Positions 10,308-19,744 are shown, counted from the stretch's first letter. The stretch: 64,000 nucleotides of DNA from Thiosulfativibrio zosterae (GCF_011398155.1 NZ_AP021888.1:1781501-1845500), one strand, 5' to 3'. Translations and numbers: made by a program. The notes: generated by a model from the sequence alone, not told the origin.

Positions 10308-12203
10308 TTATTTCAACTTACTGAAATTGAAAGGGCCAATAACGCCTGTTTCAGTTTTTGATTCAACGCCAGTTGGACGTACATAAGTTGAAGACACTTC
10401 ACCAAACGGATGTTGAGCCGTATTGGTTAAATAACCAAACCCGTTGATATCCTTGTACCAATAAGAATTGGTCATTTCAGAACCGAATGGACCTGTTGCA
10501 ATACGCTGCATTTTGCCAGTATTGATGTCATATGACCAAACCATATCATTTGGATGCATATCAGTATCTTCACCAATGATTAATGTGCTAGTTCCTTCAA
10601 GGAACGTGACATTATCAGGGTTCGCAATACCATCTACATCACAGGTATTGCCTGACAATGCTGAAGTTGAAGAGTAAGTTGTAGGAATACCTGCAACAAG
10701 ACCTTTCATGTTATAAGCAACATAATCTGAACCAATCGTTGTATCGGTAGCAACGCCTAAACTATAAACAGCACCACAAGAGTTTTTAGTTAATTTGATA
10801 TCATTATTGCCGCCTAGATCATTAGAGGCATTATTGTCTTCCATACCGTTACCAATTTGAGACATAGCAATGTACATCACTTTGCCACTATCGTTAAAGG
10901 TAATACCTTCTTTTTTACGGAACTCAGAGGTTGCGCCTAAAATAGCACCCATGCGGCGAGACTCCAAACGACCTGCTAATGCTTGATCAGCTGCATCAAC
11001 GGTTGAATCGCCATTAATGTCTTTAAGCTTCAAACACTCATTACCCCAAGAAGTATTCACACTTTTGAAACCTGTAGTCAAACCATCTCCAGGTGTAGGG
11101 CACACACCGGAAACTGGCGTTTCAGTATCAAAAATGTCAGCAAATTTAATCGCGTCAGTTCCGGTTGTTTTGTCATTGTCTTTATTCAATAAAGCTTCAA
11201 TTTGAGCATTCGTTGCATGACCTAAACTGATCCAAGTTAAGTAAGCAGCCCCTGCTCCGACATCTGAAGTTTGATTCCATTTTGCAGCATACAAAGTACC
11301 CGCAGAAAGATCACCTGCAGTATCCGCTACAAACATGAACAACATACCGTTAGTTCCATCATCTGTTAAGTAAGTAGTTTTTTGGTCAGGCATGACATAA
11401 GCCAATTCATGCGCAAATCGCCCCATTGAATAATGTTTGGTATATACAGGATTACCAGAAGCATCAACAGAAACCTCTGGAGTCCATCCATAGTAGTAAG
11501 CACTAGACTTGCTATCGTCACCTTTCCAGAAGGCATCAACGGTTGCTTTGTAATACTTATCATCAGCAGAGGAAAGAATGTTACGAGCATTAGGTTCATA
11601 CTCTTCTGAACCTAGGTGAGACTGCCAAGGTGTAGTCATACCCGCACAATGAACCCATCCACCAAAACCTTCCTTTTGACTTACAAATTTAAGCGTATTA
11701 GGGGTAGCTGACAAAGCACCAGTCGATGAATTTTGAGTGACTTCATTCATGTACATAGCGCCAGGCTCACACTCGAACTGTGACACCATATAAATTTTGC
11801 TGTTTTTTTGTAACAATGAAACGTGGTCTAAACCAGAACCAACACCTTCATCTGTACCGTTACAAAGATAAGTTGACCCATCTGAAGCTAAAGCGGGCTG
11901 ATCTTGATAATCCTTTACAACACCAAAGGTTTCGCCGTTATCAGTATCACCCGTTTTCATTAAACGCGTGTAAGAAAGAGTTTGAGATTCACCCGCGATT
12001 TTTACAGCGGTTGTCGTACGAATCACATTTTTCTCTTCTGAAGTGATTGCTGGGGCAACTTCAGTAAAGTCAAGCTGGGTTGAATAGACTTCACCTGTAG
12101 CGCCAACCGCACCATCTTTTCCATCTGCACCACAACCAACCAAAGCTATTGTTGAAGCCGAAACAGCCATTGCCATCGCAATGTTTAATTTTGTAAATTT
12201 CAT
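10308..12203 (-). CDS. PhoX-like (DUF839) lipoprotein
   Basis: A 631-residue exported lipoprotein: signal peptide MKFTKLNIAMAMAVSASTIALVGC with lipobox LVGC, then a short collagen-like GADGKDGAVGATGE. The body has segments typical of the PhoX/DUF839 beta-propeller family (GRFAHELAYVMPDQKTTYLTDD; RRMGAILGATSEFRKKEGI; YIAMSQI). PhoX members are Ca/Fe phosphatases, but catalytic assignment is not possible here. A dockerin/EF-hand-like loop DINGDSTVDAAD is present. The start at 12203 is chosen because it gives a proper lipoprotein signal; the open frame extends 37 codons further upstream without good support. It is monocistronic or leads into the di-haem cytochrome gene. No clear Pho box was seen. 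Confidence 0.75.
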   Translation of the reverse strand: MKFTKLNIAMAMAVSASTIALVGCGADGKDGAVGATGEVYSTQLDFTEVAPAITSEEKNVIRTTTAVKIAGESQTLSYTRLMKTGDTDNGETFGVVKDYQDQPALASDGSTYLCNGTDEGVGSGLDHVSLLQKNSKIYMVSQFECEPGAMYMNEVTQNSSTGALSATPNTLKFVSQKEGFGGWVHCAGMTTPWQSHLGSEEYEPNARNILSSADDKYYKATVDAFWKGDDSKSSAYYYGWTPEVSVDASGNPVYTKHYSMGRFAHELAYVMPDQKTTYLTDDGTNGMLFMFVADTAGDLSAGTLYAAKWNQTSDVGAGAAYLTWISLGHATNAQIEALLNKDNDKTTGTDAIKFADIFDTETPVSGVCPTPGDGLTTGFKSVNTSWGNECLKLKDINGDSTVDAADQALAGRLESRRMGAILGATSEFRKKEGITFNDSGKVMYIAMSQIGNGMEDNNASNDLGGNNDIKLTKNSCGAVYSLGVATDTTIGSDYVAYNMKGLVAGIPTTYSSTSALSGNTCDVDGIANPDNVTFLEGTSTLIIGEDTDMHPNDMVWSYDINTGKMQRIATGPFGSEMTNSYWYKDINGFGYLTNTAQHPFGEVSSTYVRPTGVESKTETGVIGPFNFSKLK

Positions 12204-12345
12204 TGTAGGGTCACCCTTTAGATTTGAAGTTAAAAATAACATTGCAAATATTAGCGACCATTTGTTACGGTTTATTGACTCAAAAATGAAATTAATTTTG
12301 CGGATTTGTGACATCCATACACCCTTTGTGGCTTTGGTTTGAAAA

Positions 12346-12368
12346 CAAAAAAACCAGGTTTCCCTGGC
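12346..12368 (-). terminator. Terminator of fur
   Basis: On the minus strand CCAGG-GAAA-CCTGG, with a stable GAAA tetraloop, is followed by seven T. Confidence 0.75.
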
Positions 12369-12394
12369 TCTTTGATTAGGTTTAATATATTTAC

Positions 12395-12802
12395 TTATTC
12401 TTTACAAGTGCCATAAATCACCAGACTATGCCCTGAAAGCTCATAACCTTTTTCTTTAGCGATTTGTTGAATACGATCTTCGATGATTGGATCCACAAAC
12501 TCTTTGACTCTTCCGGTTTTGACACACACTAAATGATCGTGGTTATCACCGGTATCTAGCTCAAAGGTTGATAAATTATTTTCAAAGTTTAAACGACGCA
12601 CTATCCCAGCTTGTTCAAACTGGGTTAAAACTCTGTAAACCGTTGCTAAACCGACCTCTTCATCTTGTTCCAGCAAAATTTTATAAACATCTTCCGCTGT
12701 TAAATGATGATCTTCATCACCTTGTTGCTCAAGAATCTCTAAAATTTTTAATCTGGGCAAAGTCACCTTTAACCCAACTTTTTTTAATTCAGCACCACTC
12801 AT
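12395..12802 (-). CDS. fur: Ferric uptake regulator Fur
   Basis: Fe(II)-responsive repressor of iron-uptake genes. The winged-helix domain contains LKVTLPRLKILEIL and GLATVYRVLTQFEQAGIV; the metal-binding/dimerisation domain has the regulatory-site HDHLVC segment. Only a single Cys (VCVKTGR) replaces the CxxC often seen, with a second Cys near the C-terminus (GTCKE). The start at 12802 (MSGAELKKVG) fits the family; the frame extends three codons to a GTG. bamE diverges from it, which is the typical gammaproteobacterial arrangement. No strong Fur box was recognised. Confidence 0.95.
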   Translation of the reverse strand: MSGAELKKVGLKVTLPRLKILEILEQQGDEDHHLTAEDVYKILLEQDEEVGLATVYRVLTQFEQAGIVRRLNFENNLSTFELDTGDNHDHLVCVKTGRVKEFVDPIIEDRIQQIAKEKGYELSGHSLVIYGTCKE

Positions 12803-12876
12803 AACAACCACATTCTTGATTAATAATAAAAGGTATAATAAACCAATTTAACACTCAACAAAACTGTTATTACCCT

Positions 12877-13263
12877 ATGCTTTTATCAAAAACCTTTCAG
12901 CTGACTGCCATACTACTTGCCGCTTCCATATTAAATGGTTGCTCTTATCTCAAACCATACAAGGCGCCAATTACGCAAGGCACCATCATCAAACAAGAAC
13001 AGGCTAATCTATTACAAGACGGCTTAACAATGCAGCAGGTGCAATCCATTTTAGGGCCACCTTATGGCAAAGATCCTTTTAACCCTTTGCACTGGGAGTA
13101 TGTTTTTTATACCACGGATAAAGACTACTACCCGAATTCTATTCGCTATTTAGCGTTAAATTTTGACAGTGATTCATACTTAAAGAATTGGGAAATACGC
13201 AGTCAAGAAGTAGAAATAAATACCCATGATGGCTTTATTGACAGACTATTTTTAGAAGATTGA
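12877..13263 (+). CDS. bamE: Outer membrane protein assembly factor BamE
   Basis: Small lipoprotein of the BAM complex on the inner face of the outer membrane. The signal peptide ends in the lipobox ILNGC (Cys about residue 22). The SmpA/OmlA fold signature GLTMQQVQSILGPP and the WEYVFY strand are present. Length 128 residues is normal. It is divergent from fur and convergent with rnfH. Confidence 0.95.
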   Translation: MLLSKTFQLTAILLAASILNGCSYLKPYKAPITQGTIIKQEQANLLQDGLTMQQVQSILGPPYGKDPFNPLHWEYVFYTTDKDYYPNSIRYLALNFDSDSYLKNWEIRSQEVEINTHDGFIDRLFLED

Positions 13264-13276
13264 TTGACAACTATAG

Positions 13277-13579
13277 TTATTTAATCGATTCTTTACGCTC
13301 TTTTTCCACAGAATCTCTGCGGCGTTTGCGCGGATCGATTTTTAAAGGGCGATACACTTCAATTCTATCGCCAGCTTTCAACACGGTTGAGGCTGGCATC
13401 AGTTTGGCAAAAATACCCACTTGCTCGTAGTTTAGATCAGGAATTTCTTTAATAAGCGGTGATAGTAAAACGGCTTGCTCGATAGTACTACCCTCTGGCA
13501 CTTCAAATCCGTACAGATACTGTTTATCCACTAAACCGTAGGCAATTTCAACAAAAATCATTTTAGAATCAGCTTCCAT
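13277..13579 (-). CDS. rnfH: RnfH family (UPF0125) protein
   Basis: Ubiquitin-like-fold small protein of uncertain role; family members often sit beside ratA or rnf genes. MIFVEIAYGL, the segment with TIEQAVLLSPL and a Lys/Arg-rich tail (DPRKRRR) fit the family. The start at 13579 (MEADSK) overlaps the end of ratA by 11 bases; an internal ATG at 13561 is the alternative, and the longer open frame is rejected because it would overlap ratA by nearly 70 bases. It is in an operon with ratA. Confidence 0.88.
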   Translation of the reverse strand: MEADSKMIFVEIAYGLVDKQYLYGFEVPEGSTIEQAVLLSPLIKEIPDLNYEQVGIFAKLMPASTVLKAGDRIEVYRPLKIDPRKRRRDSVEKERKESIK

Positions 13580-14003
13580 AAACTTGCTTCGCTCTTTTGC
13601 AAAAAGAATCAACAAAGGTTGAGGCAATCTGCTCAAAAATTGGTCCTAATGCCATATTGAGTAATCCATTGCTTACCTCAAACTCCACCTCAAACTGTAT
13701 CTTACAAGCCGAGTCATCGAGTTTTTTAAAAGACCACTCGCCCTGTAAATAACTAAAAGGTCCATCGACCAAAGTCATCAAAATCTGCTCCCCAGGAACC
13801 AATTGATTTTGAGTGGTAAAGGTTTTACTCAAACCGGCTTTAGCAATGGTTACACTGGCAGTCATTTGATGATCAGTTTCATTTAAAACTGCAGCTCCGC
13901 CACACCAAGGCAAAAACTCTGGATAGCTTGTAACATCATTCACCAGCAAGTAAACCTGTTGCGCTGAAAAAGGGATCAAGGCAGAACGAACAATTTTTTT
14001 CAT
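13569..14003 (-). CDS. ratA: RatA-like START/COQ10-domain protein
   Basis: 144-residue START-like protein of the RatA/Coq10 family (polyketide_cyc). The N-terminus (RSALIPFSAQQVYLLVNDVTSYPEFLPWC) is diagnostic. In E. coli RatA was reported to interfere with 70S ribosome association, while Coq10 relatives bind ubiquinone; which role applies here cannot be told. It is divergent from smpB and overlaps rnfH, the conserved smpB-ratA-rnfH-bamE neighbourhood. Confidence 0.92.
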   Translation of the reverse strand: MKKIVRSALIPFSAQQVYLLVNDVTSYPEFLPWCGGAAVLNETDHQMTASVTIAKAGLSKTFTTQNQLVPGEQILMTLVDGPFSYLQGEWSFKKLDDSACKIQFEVEFEVSNGLLNMALGPIFEQIASTFVDSFCKRAKQVYGS

Positions 14004-14061
14004 AGGTCAGTCATCACTCGATTGAGTATTTTGTCTTTAAAACGGATATAATCCGCGTATT

Positions 14062-14541
14062 ATGGCAAAGAAAAAACCAAAACAAAACAACTCAAACCAA
14101 ATCGCCCAAAATAAAAAGGCGCGTTTTGACTATTTTATTGAAGCTGATTATCAAGCAGGTTTAGCTTTGGAAGGCTGGGAACTGAAAAGTTTGCGCGCCG
14201 GTAAGGTTCAAATTAGCGAAGCTTACATCATTATCAAAAACCATGAAATTTGGCTTTTTGGTGCTTTGATTACCCCTTTGATTACCGCTTCAACCCACTC
14301 CGTTCATGACCCGCTTCGTCTTCGTAAGTTGCTGATGCATCGCCGAGAAATCGACCGTCTCATGGGCATGATTGACCAAAAAGGCTATACTTTAGTGCCA
14401 TTAAACCTTCACTGGTCAAAAGGCAAAGTAAAGGTTTCTGTGGGATTAGCCAAAGGTAAAAAACTCCATGACAAGCGCGCCACAGAAAAAGAACGCGATT
14501 GGAATCGTGATAAATTGCGAATTTTAAAAGGTGACCATTAA
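14062..14541 (+). CDS. smpB: SsrA-binding protein SmpB
   Basis: Binds tmRNA and takes part in trans-translation on stalled ribosomes. The 159 residues contain the N-terminal [18 protein letters not shown], the [13 protein letters not shown] strand and the basic C-terminal tail ([21 protein letters not shown]) that enters the mRNA channel. Its partner ssrA begins 60 bases downstream. Confidence 0.98.
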   Translation: MAKKKPKQNNSNQIAQNKKARFDYFIEADYQAGLALEGWELKSLRAGKVQISEAYIIIKNHEIWLFGALITPLITASTHSVHDPLRLRKLLMHRREIDRLMGMIDQKGYTLVPLNLHWSKGKVKVSVGLAKGKKLHDKRATEKERDWNRDKLRILKGDH

Positions 14542-14601
14542 TAGTCCAATTTAAAAGAGACTATTCAGTTATAATACAAAGCTAAATTTTTACCTACCTC
14601 T

Positions 14602-14958
14602 GGGGCTGCACTTGGTTTCGACGGGGAGTACAAAGTTTAAGATGCATGTCGAGCCTGAATGATGCTCGTTAATCCTTATTTCAATTTGTTATAGTTGCAA
14701 ACGACGATAACTACGCTCTAGCCGCTTAAGCCGGCTAGTGCAGACTAGGACCGTTGTTCGTAGCCCCTAGTCTGTATCGACTTATACGGAATCGTGTTGT
14801 GCATGTGTTTGGATGTACCTCACTAAACTTTACAAACTCGCCGAATGTGATCCCTGCTAGTCGGGTAACAACTTGGTTAAATCAATAGACTAAATAAACA
14901 TGTAGACTTTTAGATGGCGACTTTGCGGACGGCGGTTCGACTCCGCCCAGCTCCACCA
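14602..14958 (+). ncRNA. ssrA: Transfer-messenger RNA (tmRNA, SsrA)
   Basis: The 5' end GGGGCTGCACTTGGTTTCGACGGGG and the 3' end with TTCGACTCC and a terminal CCA form the tRNA-like domain. The tag reading frame starts with a GCA resume codon at 14697 and encodes ANDDNYALAA before TAA at 14727-14729. About 357 bases, a single piece. It follows smpB; a TATAAT at 14570-14575 is a likely -10, leaving a short 5' leader for RNase P. A terminator follows at 14992. Confidence 0.97.
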
Positions 14959-14991
14959 AACACCTTTCCATTGACATCCGGCAGTGGTTTT

Positions 14992-15015
14992 AAAGCCCTT
15001 TTTAAGGGTTTTTTT
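14992..15015 (+). terminator. Terminator of ssrA
   Basis: CCCTT-TTT-AAGGG with a short extension is followed by seven T, 34 bases past the tmRNA CCA end. Confidence 0.75.
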
Positions 15016-15045
15016 ATTGTTTGACTGATAAAAGAAGAACTCAGA

Positions 15046-15537
15046 ATGACTCATCCTACCGAAAACCAAAAATACCTGGTCTCTTGGGACCAATTACACC
15101 GTGACTGCCGCAGTTTAACCAAACAGATTATTGCGATGGATCGTAAATGGGACGGCATTATTGCCATTACCCGTGGCGGCATGATTCCCGCTGCGATTAT
15201 TGCGCGTGAATTGGGGATTCGTTTGGTCGATACCATTTCGGTGCGCACTTATAGCCACCAACAAATCTCTGAACCCGTCATCTTAAATGATGTGTCTGCC
15301 ACCCAAGATGGTGAAAACTTTCTGTTGATTGATGATTTAGTGGATACCGGAAAAACCGCAAAATTTGTGCGTGAAAGATTGCCAAAAGCTTTTTTTGCAA
15401 CGGTTTATGCCAAGCCAGAAGGCAAGCCATTGGTGGATGCATTTATCACCGAAGTGAGCCAAGACACTTGGATTTATTTTCCATGGGACTTGGCGTTAGA
15501 TTATGTTAAACCGCTTTCAAAAACGGCAGACGAATAA
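15046..15537 (+). CDS. gpt: Xanthine-guanine phosphoribosyltransferase
   Basis: Salvages xanthine and guanine to XMP and GMP with PRPP. The PRPP loop [13 protein letters not shown] and the N-terminal [19 protein letters not shown] are intact; the C-terminal [11 protein letters not shown] matches E. coli-type Gpt. Length 163 residues is slightly above E. coli Gpt. It is placed immediately beside the purine-degradation locus, so salvage and breakdown genes adjoin, though it lies on its own strand after the tmRNA. Confidence 0.92.
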   Translation: MTHPTENQKYLVSWDQLHRDCRSLTKQIIAMDRKWDGIIAITRGGMIPAAIIARELGIRLVDTISVRTYSHQQISEPVILNDVSATQDGENFLLIDDLVDTGKTAKFVRERLPKAFFATVYAKPEGKPLVDAFITEVSQDTWIYFPWDLALDYVKPLSKTADE

Positions 15538-15560
15538 ACTAACCTTGTTACACAATACAA

Positions 15561-15625
15561 GGGCGAAGGCTTTAGCCTTCTGTTGATTTTTCTAGCAAAC
15601 CTTAGCAGTCTAAAGCCTGCGCCCC
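15561..15625. repeat. REP-like inverted pair A
   Basis: Two palindromic modules: GGGCGAAGGCTTTAGCCTTC (15561-15580) and a partly decayed GCAGTCTAAAGCCTGCGCCCC (15605-15625). The G/C-rich tails point outward, the reverse of the other three pairs. It lies between the convergent gpt and uraD and may fold into a terminator-like structure. Confidence 0.75.
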
Positions 15626-15645
15626 ATAAAGTATTGAGTCAAAAT

Positions 15646-16140
15646 TTAATCCGTGATGAGTTTTTTTACACGGATTTGCGCTATCTTAATTAATTCGTTC
15701 AGAGCAATCGGCCATTCAGCTGCTTCAGTTGACTGAACCCGCACAGCCATCAGCTCTAAAATTTGTGATTTATTCAGCCCTGTCACCGCCACAACAAATG
15801 GAAAACCCATTTTCGTTTCATAAGCCTGATTCAGCGTTTGAAATTGCAACAACTCTTCATCACTTAACTGAGATAAACCCGCTTGCGCTTGTTCAGATTG
15901 TGAAAAACCTGGTTGTGCCTTGCCCACCCCCAATTTAGGGTGCAAACACAAGGCTTGTTTTTGCAATGCTAAAGGCGCACTTTTTAAAGCCAACCCTAAT
16001 TTGTGCTGCATATCCTCAACACTCATAAAGGGTCGAGTTGCCGCTAACTGTGGCAACACCCAATCACAGTGTTCTAATAAAGGCTCGCAAACTGTTACAA
16101 AAGCTTGCAAAGATAGTTGGTTTAATTCAGTCAAAGTCAT
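15646..16140 (-). CDS. uraD: 2-oxo-4-hydroxy-4-carboxy-5-ureidoimidazoline (OHCU) decarboxylase
   Basis: Third step from urate to (S)-allantoin: stereospecific decarboxylation of OHCU. The family features are present: FVTVCEPLLEHCDWV, the catalytic-His segment LCLHPKLGVG, SEQAQAGLSQLSDEE, and GFPFVVAV. Length 164 residues is normal. It is last in the minus-strand urate operon, 9 bases after the ABC permease. Together with PuuD and the HIU hydrolase it completes the urate-to-allantoin sequence. Confidence 0.93.
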   Translation of the reverse strand: MTLTELNQLSLQAFVTVCEPLLEHCDWVLPQLAATRPFMSVEDMQHKLGLALKSAPLALQKQALCLHPKLGVGKAQPGFSQSEQAQAGLSQLSDEELLQFQTLNQAYETKMGFPFVVAVTGLNKSQILELMAVRVQSTEAAEWPIALNELIKIAQIRVKKLITD

Positions 16141-16149
16141 GGCTTACTA

Positions 16150-16932
16150 CTAATTTCTAAACGCCCAACGGGTCATGCGTTTTTCTAAGACCGCAAAAAC
16201 CGTGTACATGGCCAAACCTTCTACCGCTAATACCACCATGCCGGCAAACATTAAGGGCACATCAAAGTTAGCTTGCGCAGATAACATCAAATGTCCAATC
16301 CCTGAATTCGCTGCCACGGTTTCAGCCACCACCGAACCCACAAAGGCTAAGGTAATCGAGATTTTCAAGGCGCCAAAAAAATACGGCAAGGTATTGGGAA
16401 TACCCACTTTAAATAAGATTTGGCGTTTACTGGCTTTTAACGCACGCATCACATCGACCACTTCTGGTTCAAGTGTCGCTAATCCTGTGGACACATTCAC
16501 CACTATGGGAAAAAACGAAATAATCCATGCGGTAATAATCGCAGGGGTTGTGCCTATGCCAAACCACAAAACTAAAATCGGCACTACCGCCACTTTGGGG
16601 ACGGTTTCAAAAGCAATAAACAATGGGTAGAGTGCATTATAAAGGGTTTTAGAGTTCCCAATAATGGCACCCACCGCCACGCCAAATACCACTGAAATCG
16701 CAAAACCGATCACCGTAGTTTTGAGGGTTTGCCAACCATTTTCTAACAAGGCTTCTTCGTAAGTGACTAGCGTTTCAGCAATTTTGAGCGGAGTGGGTAA
16801 GAAATACTCGGGGATATTCGCCCATACGCAAATCAACTGCCAGATTAATAAAGCGCCCACAAAAATACCAATCGGCGCGCCTATTTCAAAAGATTTAGAC
16901 TGCGTTAAGGCTGTCCATCGGGTCTTTTTCAT
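16150..16932 (-). CDS. ABC transporter permease, NitT/TauT (SsuC-like) type
   Basis: A 260-residue inner-membrane permease with about six membrane segments and the EAA-type loop (ALKASKRQILFKVGIPNTLPYFFGALKISI). It overlaps the upstream ATPase gene by ATGA, implying coupled translation. Family members import taurine, sulfonates, nitrate, thiamine precursors or purine-related compounds; position inside the urate operon argues for a purine or ureide substrate, which is inference. Confidence 0.88.
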   Translation of the reverse strand: MKKTRWTALTQSKSFEIGAPIGIFVGALLIWQLICVWANIPEYFLPTPLKIAETLVTYEEALLENGWQTLKTTVIGFAISVVFGVAVGAIIGNSKTLYNALYPLFIAFETVPKVAVVPILVLWFGIGTTPAIITAWIISFFPIVVNVSTGLATLEPEVVDVMRALKASKRQILFKVGIPNTLPYFFGALKISITLAFVGSVVAETVAANSGIGHLMLSAQANFDVPLMFAGMVVLAVEGLAMYTVFAVLEKRMTRWAFRN

Positions 16933-17723
16933 GCGGCCTCCTTAGCGGTTTTAATAAGGCCTCGCAGCTTTTGCACCAGCTTTGAAAACTGCGGTTCATA
17001 GCGCAAATTGATATCTCTGGGGCGTTCAAAACCAACCTTTTCATGATGAATAATCCGACCAGGACGCGATGACATCACATAAATATCATCCGCCAAATAA
17101 GCGGCTTCTTCTAAATCGTGGGTCACCAATAAAACCGTGAATTTTTTATCGGCTTGCAACTCACTCAATAAAATCCACAACTCTTCACGGGTAAAGGCAT
17201 CTAAGGCGCCAAAAGGTTCATCTAAAATCAACAAACTTGGGTCATGCACCAACGCACGACAAATCGAAGCGCGTTGTTGCATGCCCCCCGAGAGCTCCCA
17301 TGGAAAATGATATTCAAAGCCTTTTAAACCCACTTGTTGAATCAGCGCAATGGCTTTATCCACATAGGCCTGTTTGTTTTTGCGATATTTATATTCATAG
17401 TCTGGACTCACCTCAAACGGCAAGAGCACATTGTCTAAAATATTACGCCAAGGCAAGAGTGTGGATTTTTGAAACGCCATCCCCACGCCCGACACTGGCC
17501 CCTTGACCTCACGATTATTCATAAACACATAACCCAGTGTGGGTGCTTGTAAGCCAGATAAAAGTTTCATCATCGTCGACTTACCGCATCCGCTGGGGCC
17601 AACCACCGCAATAAAACTGCCTTCTTCAAAAGACAAATCTACTTGGTGAATGGCCATGTCTTCTAATCGCTCTGATCCGTTATAGCTAAGAGAAACCTTC
17701 TCTAGTTGGATAAAAGCGTTCAT
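16929..17723 (-). CDS. ABC transporter ATP-binding protein, NitT/TauT type
   Basis: Energises the adjacent permease. Walker A GPSGCGKST, signature LSGGMQQRAS, Walker B LLILDEPFGALD and the H-loop VTHDLEEA are intact. The ATG at 17723 (MNAFIQLEK) is preferred to the in-frame TTG at 17726 just after the upstream stop. It is cotranscribed with the binding protein (3-base gap) and the permease (4-base overlap). Confidence 0.92.
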   Translation of the reverse strand: MNAFIQLEKVSLSYNGSERLEDMAIHQVDLSFEEGSFIAVVGPSGCGKSTMMKLLSGLQAPTLGYVFMNNREVKGPVSGVGMAFQKSTLLPWRNILDNVLLPFEVSPDYEYKYRKNKQAYVDKAIALIQQVGLKGFEYHFPWELSGGMQQRASICRALVHDPSLLILDEPFGALDAFTREELWILLSELQADKKFTVLLVTHDLEEAAYLADDIYVMSSRPGRIIHHEKVGFERPRDINLRYEPQFSKLVQKLRGLIKTAKEAA

Positions 17724-17726
17724 CAA

Positions 17727-18740
17727 TTACATCTCTCTGGCTGATTTAGCTGGCAAATAAGCATCGGTAAAAATTGCTTTAGAAGTGGGTTTGTGATGAA
17801 AGTCATAAGTCATCCCAACCTGTTCAATCGCTTCATCCATACGACCATAATCAATACCACCAAATCCATTGGCTTTGACGTTATCGGTTACAACATTGTC
17901 TTTAAGACACATTTTTAAACGCTCGGTTTCAACAGCCTCATTGGCGATTTTGTTGCGTTCCAGCACATACTTAACACTTTCTTCGGGATGTGCGGCGGTG
18001 TATTGCCAACCTTTAATCGTGGCTGCCACAAATCCTTTTACCAAATCAGGATGCGCTTCGGCAAAGGCTGGATTGACTAGCAGAGTATTGCCATAAAGCT
18101 TTAGACCATAGTCTGCCATTAACATGACATGAATGTCTTCTGGCGCCATACCGATTTTTTTAAGGTTTAGGAAAGAGGAAAATGAAAAACCAGCAATGGC
18201 ATCTACGCGTTTTTGCACCAACATAGATTCACGCACCGCAAAACTCACATTATCTATCTTAACTTTAGAGGCATCAATTCCAGCCACTTGGGTAAAGGCT
18301 TTCCACTGGGCATAAGCCCCATCAGGTGCTGGTGCCCCCAGCACTTTACCTTCTAAATCTTTTGGCGTGTTCACACCCGTTTGCTTAGAACCGATAATGG
18401 CAAACGGTGGTTTGTCGTATACCATTAAAATGCCTTGTAAGGGTGAATCAGGGTTTTGATCTTTAAATTTAATCAAAGAGTTGACATCTGCAAACCCAAA
18501 TTCATAAGTGCCCGAGGCTACTTTTGGAATGGCGTCTAAAGAGCCGTTGCCCGAATCAATCGTGACATCCAAGCCTTGTTCTTTGTAAAAACCTTTTTCA
18601 AGCGCCACTAAATAAGCGGCGGCAGGGCCTTCAAATTTCCAATCAAGGGTAAATTTAACAGCGGTATTGGCTAAGGCCGAAAAGCTAGATAAAGAAGTCA
18701 TGCCCACAAAGGCAGCAACAACAAGCGGTTTAAGTTTCAT
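17727..18740 (-). CDS. ABC transporter substrate-binding protein, NMT1/THI5-like
   Basis: A 337-residue periplasmic binding protein: signal peptide ending SFSALA, then the family start VKFTLDWKFEGPAAAYLVALEKGFYKEQGLDV. THI5/NMT1-like proteins bind pyrimidine precursors or other small N-heterocycles. The first gene of the three transporter genes, 83 bases after the allantoinase gene. The ligand may be urate, allantoin or a related ureide, judged from context only. Confidence 0.85.
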   Translation of the reverse strand: MKLKPLVVAAFVGMTSLSSFSALANTAVKFTLDWKFEGPAAAYLVALEKGFYKEQGLDVTIDSGNGSLDAIPKVASGTYEFGFADVNSLIKFKDQNPDSPLQGILMVYDKPPFAIIGSKQTGVNTPKDLEGKVLGAPAPDGAYAQWKAFTQVAGIDASKVKIDNVSFAVRESMLVQKRVDAIAGFSFSSFLNLKKIGMAPEDIHVMLMADYGLKLYGNTLLVNPAFAEAHPDLVKGFVAATIKGWQYTAAHPEESVKYVLERNKIANEAVETERLKMCLKDNVVTDNVKANGFGGIDYGRMDEAIEQVGMTYDFHHKPTSKAIFTDAYLPAKSAREM

Positions 18741-18823
18741 AGTGATCTCCTGATCTGAGTCTTTAAGGGAATTACTTTAAAACTAACGCCGTTGCTAATT
18801 TTAGGGGTTTTTATAAAAGTTGA

Positions 18824-19744
18824 TTAAACTGGATAATGATGTTTCGTCCAATGCTGTGCAATTTGTTCACGAGTGCATAACCAAACTTGCTCATGCGATT
18901 TCACATAGTCCACAAAGCGTTTCAGCGCCAAAAAACGACCAGGCCTGCCGATTAGACGGCAGTGCAGCCCTATTGATAGCATCTTGGGCGCCACCTCACC
19001 TTCGTCATATAAAACATCAAAGGCATCTTTTAAATATTGAAAAAACTGTTCGCCCGAGTTAAATCCCTGAGGTGTGGCAAAGCGCATATCATTCACATCC
19101 AACGTATAGGGCACAATTAGATGGGGCTTTTCATTACCTTTTACCTCACTTTTTACCCAATAGGGTAAATCATCGGCATAAGAATCAGCATCATAGAGTG
19201 GCGTGGTCATTTCTAACAACAAACGGCGTGTGTGCTCACTGTTGCGCCCAATATACCAACCAGCAGGCGCTTTGCCAGTAAGCTGGGTGTGAATCTCCAG
19301 TGCTTTTTGTAAATGTTCGCGCTCCACCGCTTCGGTTTGCTGGGCATAATCAATCCAACGATAGCCGTGACTGGCAATTTCCCAATCAGCATCCAACATG
19401 GCTTGCACCACCTCTAGATTGCGTTGCAACGCCATTGCCACCCCAAACACAGTGACCGGAATTTGCTGTTCGGTAAATAAACGATGCAAACGCCAAAAGC
19501 CTGCTCGACTGCCATATTCGTAAATCGATTCCATATTCATGTGGCGTTGCCCCACCCAAGGACTTGCCCCGACGATTTCTGACAAAAAGGCTTCTGATGC
19601 TGGATCACCATGCAACACACAGTTTTCGCCACCTTCTTCATAGTTCACGACAAACTGCACCGCAATTTTTGCAGCATTGGGCCAAACCGCTTGCGGCGGT
19701 GTTGAACCATAGCCCACTAAATCTCTAGGGTAAACATCTGGCAT
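18824..19744 (-). CDS. puuE: Allantoinase PuuE (polysaccharide-deacetylase fold)
   Basis: Hydrolyses allantoin to allantoate by the metal-independent route. The N-terminus MPDVYPRDLVGYGSTPP and the segments VNYEEGGENCVLHGD, EIASHGYRWIDY and GWYIGRNSEHTRRLL match the PuuE family. The ATG at 19744 has AGGAG six bases upstream; the in-frame TTG two codons earlier is rejected. It follows puuD by 22 bases in the same operon. A near-match (9/10) to the window palindrome lies inside at 18939. Confidence 0.95.
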   Translation of the reverse strand: MPDVYPRDLVGYGSTPPQAVWPNAAKIAVQFVVNYEEGGENCVLHGDPASEAFLSEIVGASPWVGQRHMNMESIYEYGSRAGFWRLHRLFTEQQIPVTVFGVAMALQRNLEVVQAMLDADWEIASHGYRWIDYAQQTEAVEREHLQKALEIHTQLTGKAPAGWYIGRNSEHTRRLLLEMTTPLYDADSYADDLPYWVKSEVKGNEKPHLIVPYTLDVNDMRFATPQGFNSGEQFFQYLKDAFDVLYDEGEVAPKMLSIGLHCRLIGRPGRFLALKRFVDYVKSHEQVWLCTREQIAQHWTKHHYPV

